Below are positions 39,107 to 47,125 of a stretch of DNA of 64,000 nucleotides, in pieces. The DNA comes from Albidovulum sediminis (GTDB lineage Bacteria; Pseudomonadota; Alphaproteobacteria; Rhodobacterales; Rhodobacteraceae). How positions within the stretch are numbered: the stretch's first letter is position 1; each line of letters begins with the position of its first letter. Both the position numbers and the translations under genes were made by a program. Below the pieces are notes generated by a model that saw only the letters and a program-made list of their open reading frames with translations, ran no database searches and was not told the origin of the DNA. The stretch covers positions 36,299 through 100,298 of the forward strand of contig NZ_JAOCQF010000006.1 in NCBI RefSeq assembly GCF_025380365.1, in the 5' to 3' direction.

Positions 39107-39867
39107 CAGATCACCCCCGCTTCGTCTTTCAGTTTCGCGATCAGTTCGTCGACCGAACCGACCTTCACGCCCGCCTTGCGGCCCGCCGGCTCGACCGTCT
39201 TGACGATGGTCAGGCGCGGGCTCACGTCGACGCCGTAGTCGGCCGCCGTCTTCTCCTCGAGCGGCTTCTTCTTCGCCTTCATGATGTTCGGGAGCGACGC
39301 GTAGCGCGGCTCGTTCAGGCGCAGGTCCACCGTCACGATGGCCGGCATCTTCACCTTGATCGTCTGCAACCCGCCATCGACCTCGCGCGTGACCACCGCG
39401 CTGTCGCCCTCGAACTTGAGTTCCGAGGCGAAGGCCGCCTGGCTCCAGCCGAGCAGGGCCGAAAGCATCTGGCCCGTGGCGTTCATGTCGTTGTCGATCG
39501 CCTGCTTGCCGCAGATAACCAGGCCGGGCTGCTCGGCGTCGACCACCGCCTTGAGGAGCTTCGCCACCGCCAGGGGCTCGATGTCGGTGTGCACGTCGGA
39601 CGCTGCCTCGATCAGGATCGCGCGGTCCGCGCCCATCGCCAACGCCGTGCGCAGCGTTTCCTGAGCCTGCTTCACGCCGATCGAGACGACGATGATCTCT
39701 TCCGCCTCGCCGCGTTCCTTGATCCGGATCGCCTCTTCGACGGCGATCTCGTCGAAGGGGTTCATCGACATCTTCACGTTGGCCAGATCGACGCCCGATC
39801 CGTCCGCTTTCACGCGGACCTTCACGTTGTAGTCGATCACCCGCTTCACAGGCACCAGTACCTTCAT
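39106..39867 (-). CDS. etfB: Electron transfer flavoprotein, beta subunit
   Basis: A 253-aa protein from the ATG at 39867 ([20 protein letters not shown]), nine bases after AGGAGA. The ETF-beta signature region reads [20 protein letters not shown], and [16 protein letters not shown] and [14 protein letters not shown] are also diagnostic. It binds AMP and forms a dimer with EtfA. A G/C hairpin at 39925-39953 separates it from the upstream cobalamin adenosyltransferase gene. Confidence 0.96.
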   Translation of the reverse strand: MKVLVPVKRVIDYNVKVRVKADGSGVDLANVKMSMNPFDEIAVEEAIRIKERGEAEEIIVVSIGVKQAQETLRTALAMGADRAILIEAASDVHTDIEPLAVAKLLKAVVDAEQPGLVICGKQAIDNDMNATGQMLSALLGWSQAAFASELKFEGDSAVVTREVDGGLQTIKVKMPAIVTVDLRLNEPRYASLPNIMKAKKKPLEEKTAADYGVDVSPRLTIVKTVEPAGRKAGVKVGSVDELIAKLKDEAGVI

Positions 39868-39924
39868 CGGCGTGCATCTCCTCAAGACCAGAGCCGCCCC
39901 CGGGGAGGGAACGGCATGAAAGCT

Positions 39925-39953
39925 CCCGCCGGTGTGTTAGCGATTCCGGCGGG
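39925..39953 (-). terminator. G/C hairpin between adenosyltransferase and etfB genes
   Basis: CCCGCCGG (39925-39932) and CCGGCGGG (39946-39953) form an 8-bp stem with a 13-nt loop, about 80 bases after the adenosyltransferase stop and 58 before the etfB ATG. There is no T run. It may separate the two transcription units. Confidence 0.4.
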
Positions 39954-40031
39954 CGGAGGACAGTGCAAAATCGACGCCGGGTGTCGCAGGGACGCCACGT
40001 TCGGAGATGTTAGCGACGGACTTGCGCGCGC

Positions 40032-40604
40032 CTAGCGATTTGCGCCGGGTACCCAGAGGATATCGGCCCGTCCCGCATCGTTTGCCATGCGCGCGGCGCA
40101 GAAGAACCAGTCCGACAGGCGGTTGAGGTAACGCACCGCGGCGGGGTTCACCCCTTCTTCCGCGGCCAGTTCCACTGCAAGCCGTTCCGCCCGCCGCGCC
40201 ACCGTGCGCGCAAGGTGCAGGTGTGCGGCCAGCGCCGAACCGCCGGGCAGGATGAAACTGCGCAGCGGCTCAAGGACCGACGTCATCGCGTCGATCTCCC
40301 GCTCCAGCCGGTCCACCTGCGCATCGATGACGCGCAGGACGGGAAAGCCGGCCTCTCCGTCCTTCTCCATCTCGGGCCGGCAAAGGTCCGCGCCAAGGTC
40401 GAACAGGTCGTTCTGGATGCGCCGAAGCTCGGCGTCGACCGCGCCTTCGGCGTGCAGGCGTGCCATTCCGATGACCGAATTCAGCTCGTCCACCGTGCCA
40501 TAGGCGGAAACGCGGACCGAGTGCTTGGCGACACGGGCGCCATTGCCAAGCGCGGTGTCGCCTGCGTCTCCGGTCCGGGTGTAGATCTTGTTCAGGACAA
40601 CCAT
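40032..40604 (-). CDS. Cob(I)alamin adenosyltransferase, PduO type
   Basis: A 190-aa protein with the PduO/MMAB motifs IYTRTGDAGDTALGNG at the N-terminus, SVRVSAYGTVDELNS, and a C-terminal RYLNRLSDWFFCAAR. It transfers the adenosyl group of ATP to cob(I)alamin, giving coenzyme B12 for methylmalonyl-CoA and ethylmalonyl-CoA mutases. Its start overlaps the stop of the twin-TM gene (TAATG). The location next to etfBA matches other Rhodobacteraceae. Confidence 0.93.
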   Translation of the reverse strand: MVVLNKIYTRTGDAGDTALGNGARVAKHSVRVSAYGTVDELNSVIGMARLHAEGAVDAELRRIQNDLFDLGADLCRPEMEKDGEAGFPVLRVIDAQVDRLEREIDAMTSVLEPLRSFILPGGSALAAHLHLARTVARRAERLAVELAAEEGVNPAAVRYLNRLSDWFFCAARMANDAGRADILWVPGANR

Positions 40605-40816
40605 TAACGCCCCCCGATGCCGCCGCGGATGAACACGAAAAGCAGGATCAGCAGCACCGCGATCGCCTGCGCGATGATGCGGTAGCGCATCAGGCGGTTC
40701 GCGTGCTTGCGGTTGAAGTCGCCGCCGCGCGCAAAGCCGCCGATGCCGATCATCAGGACGACCAGCACCGCCAGGCAGGCAAGGGCGACAACCAGGAACA
40801 GCGGATCATTCAGCAT
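40604..40816 (-). CDS. Twin-transmembrane (HIG1-like) small membrane protein
   Basis: A 70-aa protein from the ATG at 40816 (MLNDPLFLVVALACLAVLVV) after a CGGAG ribosome site. It has two hydrophobic helices (FLVVALACLAVLVVLMIGIGG and IIAQAIAVLLILLFVFI) around a short basic loop, FNRKHANRLMRYR. This layout is conserved in alphaproteobacteria and resembles HIG1 domains, linked to respiratory complexes. It is translationally coupled to the adenosyltransferase gene; its role is unknown. Confidence 0.82.
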   Translation of the reverse strand: MLNDPLFLVVALACLAVLVVLMIGIGGFARGGDFNRKHANRLMRYRIIAQAIAVLLILLFVFIRGGIGGR

Positions 40817-40894
40817 GGGGCACTCCGGCAGACGCTGCACATGTACTTGGTCCCCGCACCAAAGCGAAGCGCCAAATCGACGCTGGGCCTTGCG

Positions 40895-41725
40895 TCAAAG
40901 CCGGTCGAGAAAGGCGTCAAGCGCGCGTCCCGGCAGAATCCGGCGCAGGAACGCCATGACCTGGGTCGGTGTCGTCACCCGGTAGCGCGGCCGGGGGTTC
41001 GCCGTCGACAACGCCCTGAGCAGGACCGCGGTCACCGCGGAAGCCGGAAGTTCCCACCGGTCCGGCCCGCCCTTCTCGTAAAGCCGCTTGAGCAGCGTGG
41101 CCTCATACTGCGCCCGGCGGGCCGAGGCGCGCCAGTCGATCCAGCGTTCGAAATGCGGGATCGAGTTCATGCGGATCAGGCTCGTGATCGGGCCGGGCTC
41201 GATCAGCACGACGCGCACCCCGGTGTCGCGCATCTCCAGCCGCAGGACATCGGAAAGCCCTTCCATCGCGAACTTTGTCGCGACGTAGGCGCCTCGCCAC
41301 TTCAGCCCGGTGAAGCCGAGGACGGAAGAGCAGTTGACGATGTGGCCATGCCCCTGCGCGCGCATGACCGGGATCACGCGGCGCGTCAGGTCGTGCACGC
41401 CGAACAGGTTGGTCTCGAAAATCTCCCGCAGGGCGCCGCGCGGCAGGTCCTCGACCGCGCCGGGGCAGGCGAAGGCGCCGTTGTTGAACACCGCGTCCAG
41501 GGTGCCGCCGGTGCGCCGGAGGGTCTCGGCGACGGCGGCCTCGATGCTGGCCTCATCCGCGTAGTCGAGAACGAAGCTTTCAAGCCCCTCGGAGATGAGC
41601 CGATCGCAATCTTCCTGGCGTCGGCACGTCGCGAAGACACGCCAGCCCGCCCGCGACAAACCATGGGCGGCGTCATGGCCGATTCCCGACGAGCAGCCGG
41701 TGATGAGAATGGATCGTTGTTTCAT
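40895..41725 (-). CDS. Short-chain dehydrogenase/reductase (classical SDR)
   Basis: A 276-aa SDR from the ATG at 41725 (MKQRSILITGCSSGIGHDAA). The cofactor loop is TGCSSGIG, NNGAF corresponds to the NNAG motif, and the catalytic Ser and YxxxK lie in NCSSVLGFTGLKWRGAYVATK. The extended C-terminus (FLRRILPGRALDAFLDRL) matches SDRs of the YbbO-like group. Its substrate is unknown. A much longer open frame extends upstream to 42106 but runs through the divergent gap and is not supported. Confidence 0.88.
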   Translation of the reverse strand: MKQRSILITGCSSGIGHDAAHGLSRAGWRVFATCRRQEDCDRLISEGLESFVLDYADEASIEAAVAETLRRTGGTLDAVFNNGAFACPGAVEDLPRGALREIFETNLFGVHDLTRRVIPVMRAQGHGHIVNCSSVLGFTGLKWRGAYVATKFAMEGLSDVLRLEMRDTGVRVVLIEPGPITSLIRMNSIPHFERWIDWRASARRAQYEATLLKRLYEKGGPDRWELPASAVTAVLLRALSTANPRPRYRVTTPTQVMAFLRRILPGRALDAFLDRL

Positions 41726-41968
41726 GAGCTCGCCCAGCCTTGTTCTCGCCCATAGCGATAGTGCAAAGCGCCAGCGCCGGAAACGGCCTAATTTCAAGCG
41801 GCGTTTGTTGGCGATTCCGCGCCGCCTTCGCGAAAAGAAACAGCTCCGGCGCATTCGGGACACCTTTTCGCCACAAAGGATTTCTAGCCTCACGCATGGA
41901 TTGTGACCCGTTCGGAGACAGTTGCTGAGTCTCGCGCGGGGCGGGGTGAGAAAGCGGAACGTGGAGCC

Positions 41969-42349
41969 ATGGCGACTGCCGGAACCGGGACTGTGAACAA
42001 ATCGGGCCGACCCGTCGCAGCAACCGCTGTCGGGCTTGGCGCAGCTCTTGCGGAACTGGAGCAGGCGGCACCTGGCGTGGCAGTCGGCATCCGCATCGTC
42101 GGTCACGACAACCGCGTGCGGCGACTGGGCAATGCGGCGATGAACGCCGCGCTGGCCGGAGGTGTCGTCTTCGACCGGTGCTGCATCCTTGCCGATCTGG
42201 TGAACGGCCAGTCCTATCAGCGGCTCAGCGTCGTGGTCAGCGAACCGGCCGCCGGACTTGGCATCGGGGCGCGGATCGCACTCGTCGCGACCGGGCTCGA
42301 GGTGCTGAATCAGCTGGACAATCTGGGATCTGCCTCGGTCGCCGCGTGA
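41969..42349 (+). CDS. Small orphan protein, first gene of the GTPase cluster
   Basis: A 126-aa protein from the ATG at 41969, just after GTGGAG; a GTG at 41903 would add 22 atypical residues. I recognise no family. It is Ala/Gly-rich with helices near GLGAALAELEQAAPGVAVGI and a core FDRCCILADLVNGQSYQRLS followed by VVVSEPAAGLGIGARIAL, without signal peptide or long hydrophobic helix. It starts the plus-strand set that continues with three GTPases. Its last codons overlap a possible GTG start of the next gene. It may be an adaptor for the large GTPase, but that rests on position only. Confidence 0.6.
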   Translation: MATAGTGTVNKSGRPVAATAVGLGAALAELEQAAPGVAVGIRIVGHDNRVRRLGNAAMNAALAGGVVFDRCCILADLVNGQSYQRLSVVVSEPAAGLGIGARIALVATGLEVLNQLDNLGSASVAA

Positions 42350-42384
42350 CGGCCGGAGCGGTGGAGTGGGGAAAGGATAGTTGG

Positions 42385-44415
42385 ATGGTGCGCAACAGGG
42401 ATCTTCTCAGATCGGGCAACGTTGCCTTTTCCGGACTTGCGGGCACTTTCGCAGAACTGTCGGACACGCTCGACCGGCTTGCGGCTGTTGCCGATGAACG
42501 AACCGGCTCGCGCGCGGCGGCGTTGAAGGCGCGGCTCCAGGAGTTTTCGGCAAAGATCACCTTCGTCGGGCAGGTCAAGGCCGGCAAGTCGGCGCTGGCC
42601 AACGTCCTGACGGCGTCGCCGGCCTTGTTGCCTTCGGACGTCAACCCGTGGACCTCGGTCGTCACCACGCTTGCGATCAACACCAAGGCCCCAGTCGATG
42701 CAGAGGGGCCGGCCAACACCAAGGCGCGCTTCACCTTCTTCAACCGCGACGAATGGGACAATCTCGTGGTCGGCGGCGGGCGGCTGGGCGAACTTGCCGA
42801 ACGCTCCGGCGCGCAGGACGAACTGGCCGACATCCAGCGTCAGGTCGAAGCCATGCGGGAGGCCACCAAGGCGCGGCTGGGCAAGCATTTCGAGCTGCTG
42901 CTGGGTCAGCACCACGCCTATGGCTATGTCGATCCCGAACTGGTGGAACGCTATGTCTGCCTTGGCGACGAGGCCGACCTGCGGGAGACGAACGCCAAGA
43001 CCGGGCGATTTGCCGACATCACCAAGTCGGCCGAACTCTACCTTGATATCCCCGAGTATGACGTCTCGCTCACGCTGTGCGACACGCCGGGGGTCAACGA
43101 TACCTTCATGATGCGTGAACAGATCACGCTCAGAAGCCTTCGCGGTTCGGAGCTTTGCGTCGTGGTCCTGTCCGCCCATCAGGCACTGTCGACCGTCGAC
43201 ATGGCCCTGATGCGCATCATCTCCAACCTCGAGAACCGCCAGATCATCCTGTTCGTCAATCGCGTGGACGAGCTTCAGAACCCTGCGGAGCAGATCGACG
43301 AGATCCGCACCGGTATTCAGGCGACGCTGAAGAAGTTCAACATCGCCTCGGATGTCGCGATCGTCTTCGGCAGCGCCAAGTGGGGCGAAGCCGCCCTGAC
43401 CGGAACCCGTGACGGCCTTTCGTCCGACAGCCAGCGCGCGCTGGACGCCTATGCGGTGGCCCGCCCCGATCTGGCCGGGCGCGACGAATGGGAAACGGTC
43501 TGGAACCTGTCGGGCGTGCCCGGCCTTCTGACCGCGATCGGCGAGAGGGTGACAGAGGGTGCCGGCCGCCGGCTGTTGGAGCGTGTGCGCCGCAATGCCC
43601 GCAACCTGACGAACGAGGCGCGCGCCACGCTGATGGCGCGCCGTTCCGATGGCGGGGCCGTCACCGTCGACTTCGCGGGCCACTCCGCCACCTCGGTCAT
43701 GACGCAGCTTGCGGCCAAGTATGAGGCTGACGTTGCAGTCCTGTGCCAGCAGCTGCGCGACGACCTGATGCAACGGATGGAGACGTCGGAGTCGGGCTTC
43801 GTGAAGCGTGCGACGGATTCGCTCATCGAACATCTGGAACGGCACGGTGAAAGCGGCACCTGGCAGTACGATCCGACCGGACTTCGGGTGTTGCAGCGCG
43901 CCGCCTACCTGAGTTTCGCACGCGCCCTTTCGGCGCGGCTCTCCAAGCTTTACGAGGATGCGGCCCGCCATGTCGAGGCGATCTATGCCGCCGTGCTTTC
44001 GGGCGGCGTCGCCGATTTCCGGATCGAGGCGCCTCAACCGCCGCGCGTTCCCGCGCCGGTGGGCCTTGGCAAGACGCTCGCGCTCGACCTGCAAAGCACC
44101 TGGTGGCGCCGCTGGTGGCAGAAGCGTCGTGGCTATGAAGCCTATGCCAAGGACTATGCGCATCTGATCCGCGCCGAGGCGCATTCGATCACCAAGGATC
44201 TTGAGGAAACCCAGGTCGCCTCGGTGCTCGAGAACGCGCGCGCGATCCTGCGCGAGTTCCTGAGGGAGCATCAGGAGACCATCCGCAGGATCACCCAGCC
44301 CGATGCCGCGAACGCCGAGGACGCGCGCAAGGCGCTCGAGGTGCTGCAATCCGGAACCGATACCAGTGCCGCGTTCGGAGAGATCCTGCGCGGGCTTGAT
44401 GACATGGCAGCCTGA
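42385..44415 (+). CDS. Dynamin-like GTPase (large, cluster GTPase 1)
   Basis: A 676-aa P-loop GTPase from the ATG at 42385, seven bases after AAAGGA; a GTG at 42346 overlapping the previous stop is an alternative. G1 is GQVKAGKS (residues 62-69), G3 DTPG (233-236, in CDTPGVNDTF) and G4 NRVD (292-295). Residues ~440-676 are mostly alpha-helical. Within them a Trp/Arg patch, WWRRWWQKRRG (573-583), could insert into or bind a membrane, as paddle regions of bacterial dynamins do. No transmembrane helix is evident. It heads a set of three unlike GTPases and faces a kinase-phosphatase set. Family assignment to dynamin-like GTPases is good; role unknown. Confidence 0.82.
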   Translation: MVRNRDLLRSGNVAFSGLAGTFAELSDTLDRLAAVADERTGSRAAALKARLQEFSAKITFVGQVKAGKSALANVLTASPALLPSDVNPWTSVVTTLAINTKAPVDAEGPANTKARFTFFNRDEWDNLVVGGGRLGELAERSGAQDELADIQRQVEAMREATKARLGKHFELLLGQHHAYGYVDPELVERYVCLGDEADLRETNAKTGRFADITKSAELYLDIPEYDVSLTLCDTPGVNDTFMMREQITLRSLRGSELCVVVLSAHQALSTVDMALMRIISNLENRQIILFVNRVDELQNPAEQIDEIRTGIQATLKKFNIASDVAIVFGSAKWGEAALTGTRDGLSSDSQRALDAYAVARPDLAGRDEWETVWNLSGVPGLLTAIGERVTEGAGRRLLERVRRNARNLTNEARATLMARRSDGGAVTVDFAGHSATSVMTQLAAKYEADVAVLCQQLRDDLMQRMETSESGFVKRATDSLIEHLERHGESGTWQYDPTGLRVLQRAAYLSFARALSARLSKLYEDAARHVEAIYAAVLSGGVADFRIEAPQPPRVPAPVGLGKTLALDLQSTWWRRWWQKRRGYEAYAKDYAHLIRAEAHSITKDLEETQVASVLENARAILREFLREHQETIRRITQPDAANAEDARKALEVLQSGTDTSAAFGEILRGLDDMAA

Positions 44416-44429
44416 GGGGGGCTGGCAGA

Positions 44430-45836
44430 ATGACTGACAGGCAGAAAAGAAGACGGCGCCCCGTTTCCGCAGCCGGCATGACCCGGCTTGAAGGCTGGGC
44501 CAGCCGCAAGCCCTGCATCGCCCTGATGGGCGAGTTCAGCGCAGGCAAGACGACGCTGACAAACCTTCTGGTCGGCGAGGATGTCCTGCCGACGCGCGTC
44601 ACCGCCACCCAGCTTCCCCCGGTGTGGATGAGCTATGGCGAACCGCAGGCGTGGTACGTCGATACCGAAGGCCAGCGGCACGACCTGTCCTTCGATGACC
44701 TGCACGGGGTCCCGGTCGAGGGGGTCCGTTACATCCGCCTGTTCTGCAAGGGCCGCATCCTTGAGACCATCGACCTGATCGACACCCCCGGCATTTCGGA
44801 CCCGAACATCCCGAAGGCGGTCTGGGAAATGGCCGTCGGCTATGTCAACGCGGTGATCTGGTGCACCCATTCCACGCAAGCCTGGCGGGAATCGGAGCGT
44901 AGCGCGTGGGAATCCCTGCCCGAACGGCTGCGCGAGAACTCCATCCTGCTCGCAACCCGGTCCGACAAGCTGTTGCCGGCGGAACGGGAACGTGTCGCGC
45001 GCCGCCTTCGCCGTGAGGCGGGCGACATGTTCCGCAGCATCATCATGTTCTCTGCCCAGGATGCCTTGCGTGCGGCGAGCGTGGAGGACGCCGGGGATCT
45101 CTGGTCGGAAAGCGGGGGCGAGGCGCTTCTGGCGGCGCTGCATGAAGTGGCCCATGACATCATCGAGACGCGAAAGGGGATGCTGTCGCGCTATGCGGTG
45201 ATCGACGGCGACGGCGCCCTGCCATCACCGCCGCGCAATGTCCGCTCCATCCGGCCGAACCGCGTGGACCGGGAGGACGGCGCCACCCGCACCCGGCTGA
45301 GCCGGAACGATGCCGACTCCCTGCGGTCGCGCATCATGGACGACGAAACCGGCCCATCCGCGCCATCGGTTCGACCCGATGCCGAGGTCCTGCACCTGAG
45401 CTTCGCGCTGCGTGTCCCCAAGGCCGAGGAGGTCGAGCCGCATCAACCCGAAGCGGAACCCGATCGCGGTGCCAGCGAAGACGAGTCTGATGCCGCCCTC
45501 GCCGATACCGCGATGGCGCCGGAGACGAATGAGGCTTGCGACCTGCGGGACGGCGCGGAAACGGATCTCGTCGGGGAATGTGCAGACACTGACGCCGCCA
45601 CCCCGGACGATGGCGAGGAGCCCACGGACGACGGCGAAGCGGAAGAACAGGGTGAGGCGGAACCGCAATCCGCCGCGCGCCTCTGGCGCGAGGTGGTGGC
45701 GGCAGAGCCGGAGGTCCGGACCGTCCAGGACGTGATCGCCCTGTTCGAAAAGTTCCTGATCGCCGTGGATCGTGCCGAAGGGATCGAGCCTGAGGCCGGT
45801 CAGGGCGCGGACGGGGGCCTGCGGCGCCACGGGTAA
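44430..45836 (+). CDS. Dynamin-type GTPase with acidic tail (cluster GTPase 2)
   Basis: A 468-aa protein. G1 GEFSAGKT is at residues 34-41, G3 DTPG at 118-121 (in LIDTPGISDPNIP) and G4 TRSD at 176-179. The GTPase domain ends near residue 250. A basic/polar stretch then leads into about 100 acidic residues rich in Glu, Asp and Ala (about 325-425). The last ~45 residues hold a helix containing LWREVVAAEPEVRTVQDVIA. It starts 14 bases after the large GTPase. Paired dynamin-like GTPases of unequal size often work as heteromers; the acidic tail could be a docking or phosphorylation segment. The function is unknown. Confidence 0.8.
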   Translation: MTDRQKRRRRPVSAAGMTRLEGWASRKPCIALMGEFSAGKTTLTNLLVGEDVLPTRVTATQLPPVWMSYGEPQAWYVDTEGQRHDLSFDDLHGVPVEGVRYIRLFCKGRILETIDLIDTPGISDPNIPKAVWEMAVGYVNAVIWCTHSTQAWRESERSAWESLPERLRENSILLATRSDKLLPAERERVARRLRREAGDMFRSIIMFSAQDALRAASVEDAGDLWSESGGEALLAALHEVAHDIIETRKGMLSRYAVIDGDGALPSPPRNVRSIRPNRVDREDGATRTRLSRNDADSLRSRIMDDETGPSAPSVRPDAEVLHLSFALRVPKAEEVEPHQPEAEPDRGASEDESDAALADTAMAPETNEACDLRDGAETDLVGECADTDAATPDDGEEPTDDGEAEEQGEAEPQSAARLWREVVAAEPEVRTVQDVIALFEKFLIAVDRAEGIEPEAGQGADGGLRRHG

Positions 45837-45897
45837 AGGGACGCCCTTCGGGCACTGGAAAAAGCCGGCGCATGCCTGTAATCGGGAACCTGCGGAA

Positions 45898-45911
45898 CCG
45901 CGAAACCGCGG
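45898..45911 (+). promoter_or_regulatory. Small hairpin touching the ribosome site of the next gene
   Basis: CCGCG (45898-45902) and CGCGG (45907-45911) form a 5-bp stem with an AAAC loop. The second arm merges with the GGAGG ribosome site of the gene at 45921, so it could lower its translation. Confidence 0.3.
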
Positions 45912-45920
45912 AGGCAGGGC

Positions 45921-46310
45921 ATGGCGCTAAACGAACTGATGGATGGCACGCTTCAGGCACTGCCGGAATCTCTTGCGATCTGCTATGTGGACATGCCCGA
46001 AGAGTTGGTGCTCACCCGGCGAACCGTCCGGCCATTCAATCAGGAAACACTCGATGCCCTTGCCACGCTTGCTGCGCGGATGCTTGACGGGCGCGGGATT
46101 TCTTCGGCCTGGCGGCTTGCCACCAACGCCCCTGACGGCGCCAGCCCGGATGAGGCGGTGGTTCGCAACGGCGACCATACCTGCCTTTTCCTGCGGATGC
46201 CCGGACATGCCGACCATGCACTTTGCCTTGTCTGCCGCAGCGGCGCAGATGTCGCACTGGTGCGACTTGCGGGAAGGCAACTGGGGAAGGACATTGCAAA
46301 TGCTCTCTGA
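45921..46310 (+). CDS. Small cytosolic protein, possibly roadblock/LC7-like
   Basis: A 129-aa protein after a clear GGAGG site. The order of predicted elements (an N-terminal helix MALNELMDGTLQALPES, a strand AICYVDM, a long central helix TLDALATLAARMLDG, then strands around HTCLFLRMPG and HALCLVCRSG, and a final helix RLAGRQLGKDIANAL) resembles the roadblock/LC7 fold of MglB-type proteins. Those bind and regulate small GTPases, which would fit its place between GTPase genes. No database check was possible, so this is a fold suspicion, not an identification. Confidence 0.6.
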   Translation: MALNELMDGTLQALPESLAICYVDMPEELVLTRRTVRPFNQETLDALATLAARMLDGRGISSAWRLATNAPDGASPDEAVVRNGDHTCLFLRMPGHADHALCLVCRSGADVALVRLAGRQLGKDIANAL

Positions 46311-46360
46311 ATCCGCAGGATTCAGGCGCCGGAACGGATAGCGGAAGGGCGTCGGTCGCA

Positions 46361-47098
46361 ATGGCGGTCAGTCGTGAAATCATGTCGATCATGGCCGGGA
46401 TCGAGGCCTTGGCCGAACCGCGGCCCCATTCGGCGCGGCTCCTGCCCGGAAAGTCGGCGACCGCGCGGCTCGAGGCGATCCTGAGAACGATCAACGGTAC
46501 CGTTCTGCCGCGACGTCTGGTCTTCCGGTGCGATGGCGCAGACAGGATCGTGCTGCTTGCGCGCAGCGGCCGGCTGATCTCGCTCGAGGGAGGGGCCTTG
46601 CAGGCTCTGGATGAAATGGCGGCGGCGCTTGTGGGCCACGCACGCCTTGATGGCGTCCACCGCTTCGAGGTGCAACTGGCCGAAGATACCGATGCCGCCG
46701 TCGGGGTCTCGACCGCGGATCTTCGTTCGGCCTGCCTTGCCGCGCTTCGTTTGGCCGAGAGCGAGGACTCGGGCGATTTCGCCGCCCGGATGGAGGCGCT
46801 TGCGCTGGCCTCCGCCCGTATGGATGCCGCGGGGGGTATTGACGACCGCAAGGGCGAGGTCGCCCGTCTGCCCGGGGCGAACGACGCCGAACTGGTTTCC
46901 GACGTCGCTGCGGTGCGCGCGGCGATGCGCCACCTTGGCGGCGAGGGTCTGTTCGCGGTCGGCGCAGGCGAAGGCGACGCAAGTCGCTTTTTCCTCGTTC
47001 AGGATGGCGCGGATGCACGGATCGGTGTGACATTCCAGGGCAAGCTTGACCGGCTGATCCGTGCCTGGGCGGAAACCAGGCGGCCGGACAGCGCCTGA
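46361..47098 (+). CDS. Orphan protein of the GTPase cluster
   Basis: A 245-aa protein from the ATG at 46361; a second ATG at 46382 is possible and the ribosome site is weak for both. I recognise no family. It has no signal peptide or membrane helix. A middle stretch VFRCDGADRIVLLARSGRLI reads as paired strands, and the last part SRFFLVQDGADARIGVTFQG is similar in style, so it may contain two related alpha/beta modules. It sits between the roadblock-like gene and the third GTPase, at 50 and 27 bases respectively. Confidence 0.6.
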   Translation: MAVSREIMSIMAGIEALAEPRPHSARLLPGKSATARLEAILRTINGTVLPRRLVFRCDGADRIVLLARSGRLISLEGGALQALDEMAAALVGHARLDGVHRFEVQLAEDTDAAVGVSTADLRSACLAALRLAESEDSGDFAARMEALALASARMDAAGGIDDRKGEVARLPGANDAELVSDVAAVRAAMRHLGGEGLFAVGAGEGDASRFFLVQDGADARIGVTFQGKLDRLIRAWAETRRPDSA

Positions 47099-47125
47099 TC
47101 CGCGGCGCAAGCGAGGAGCGTGACG

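Noticed and set aside
41726..42106. N-terminal extension of the SDR gene by 127 codons
   Set aside because: The extended part has no conserved sequence, and the SDR cofactor motif lies right after the ATG at 41725.
42310..44349. A 679-codon minus-strand open frame opposite the dynamin-like GTPase
   Set aside because: The plus strand has G1, G3 and G4 motifs in order; the minus frame has none and lacks a plausible ribosome site.
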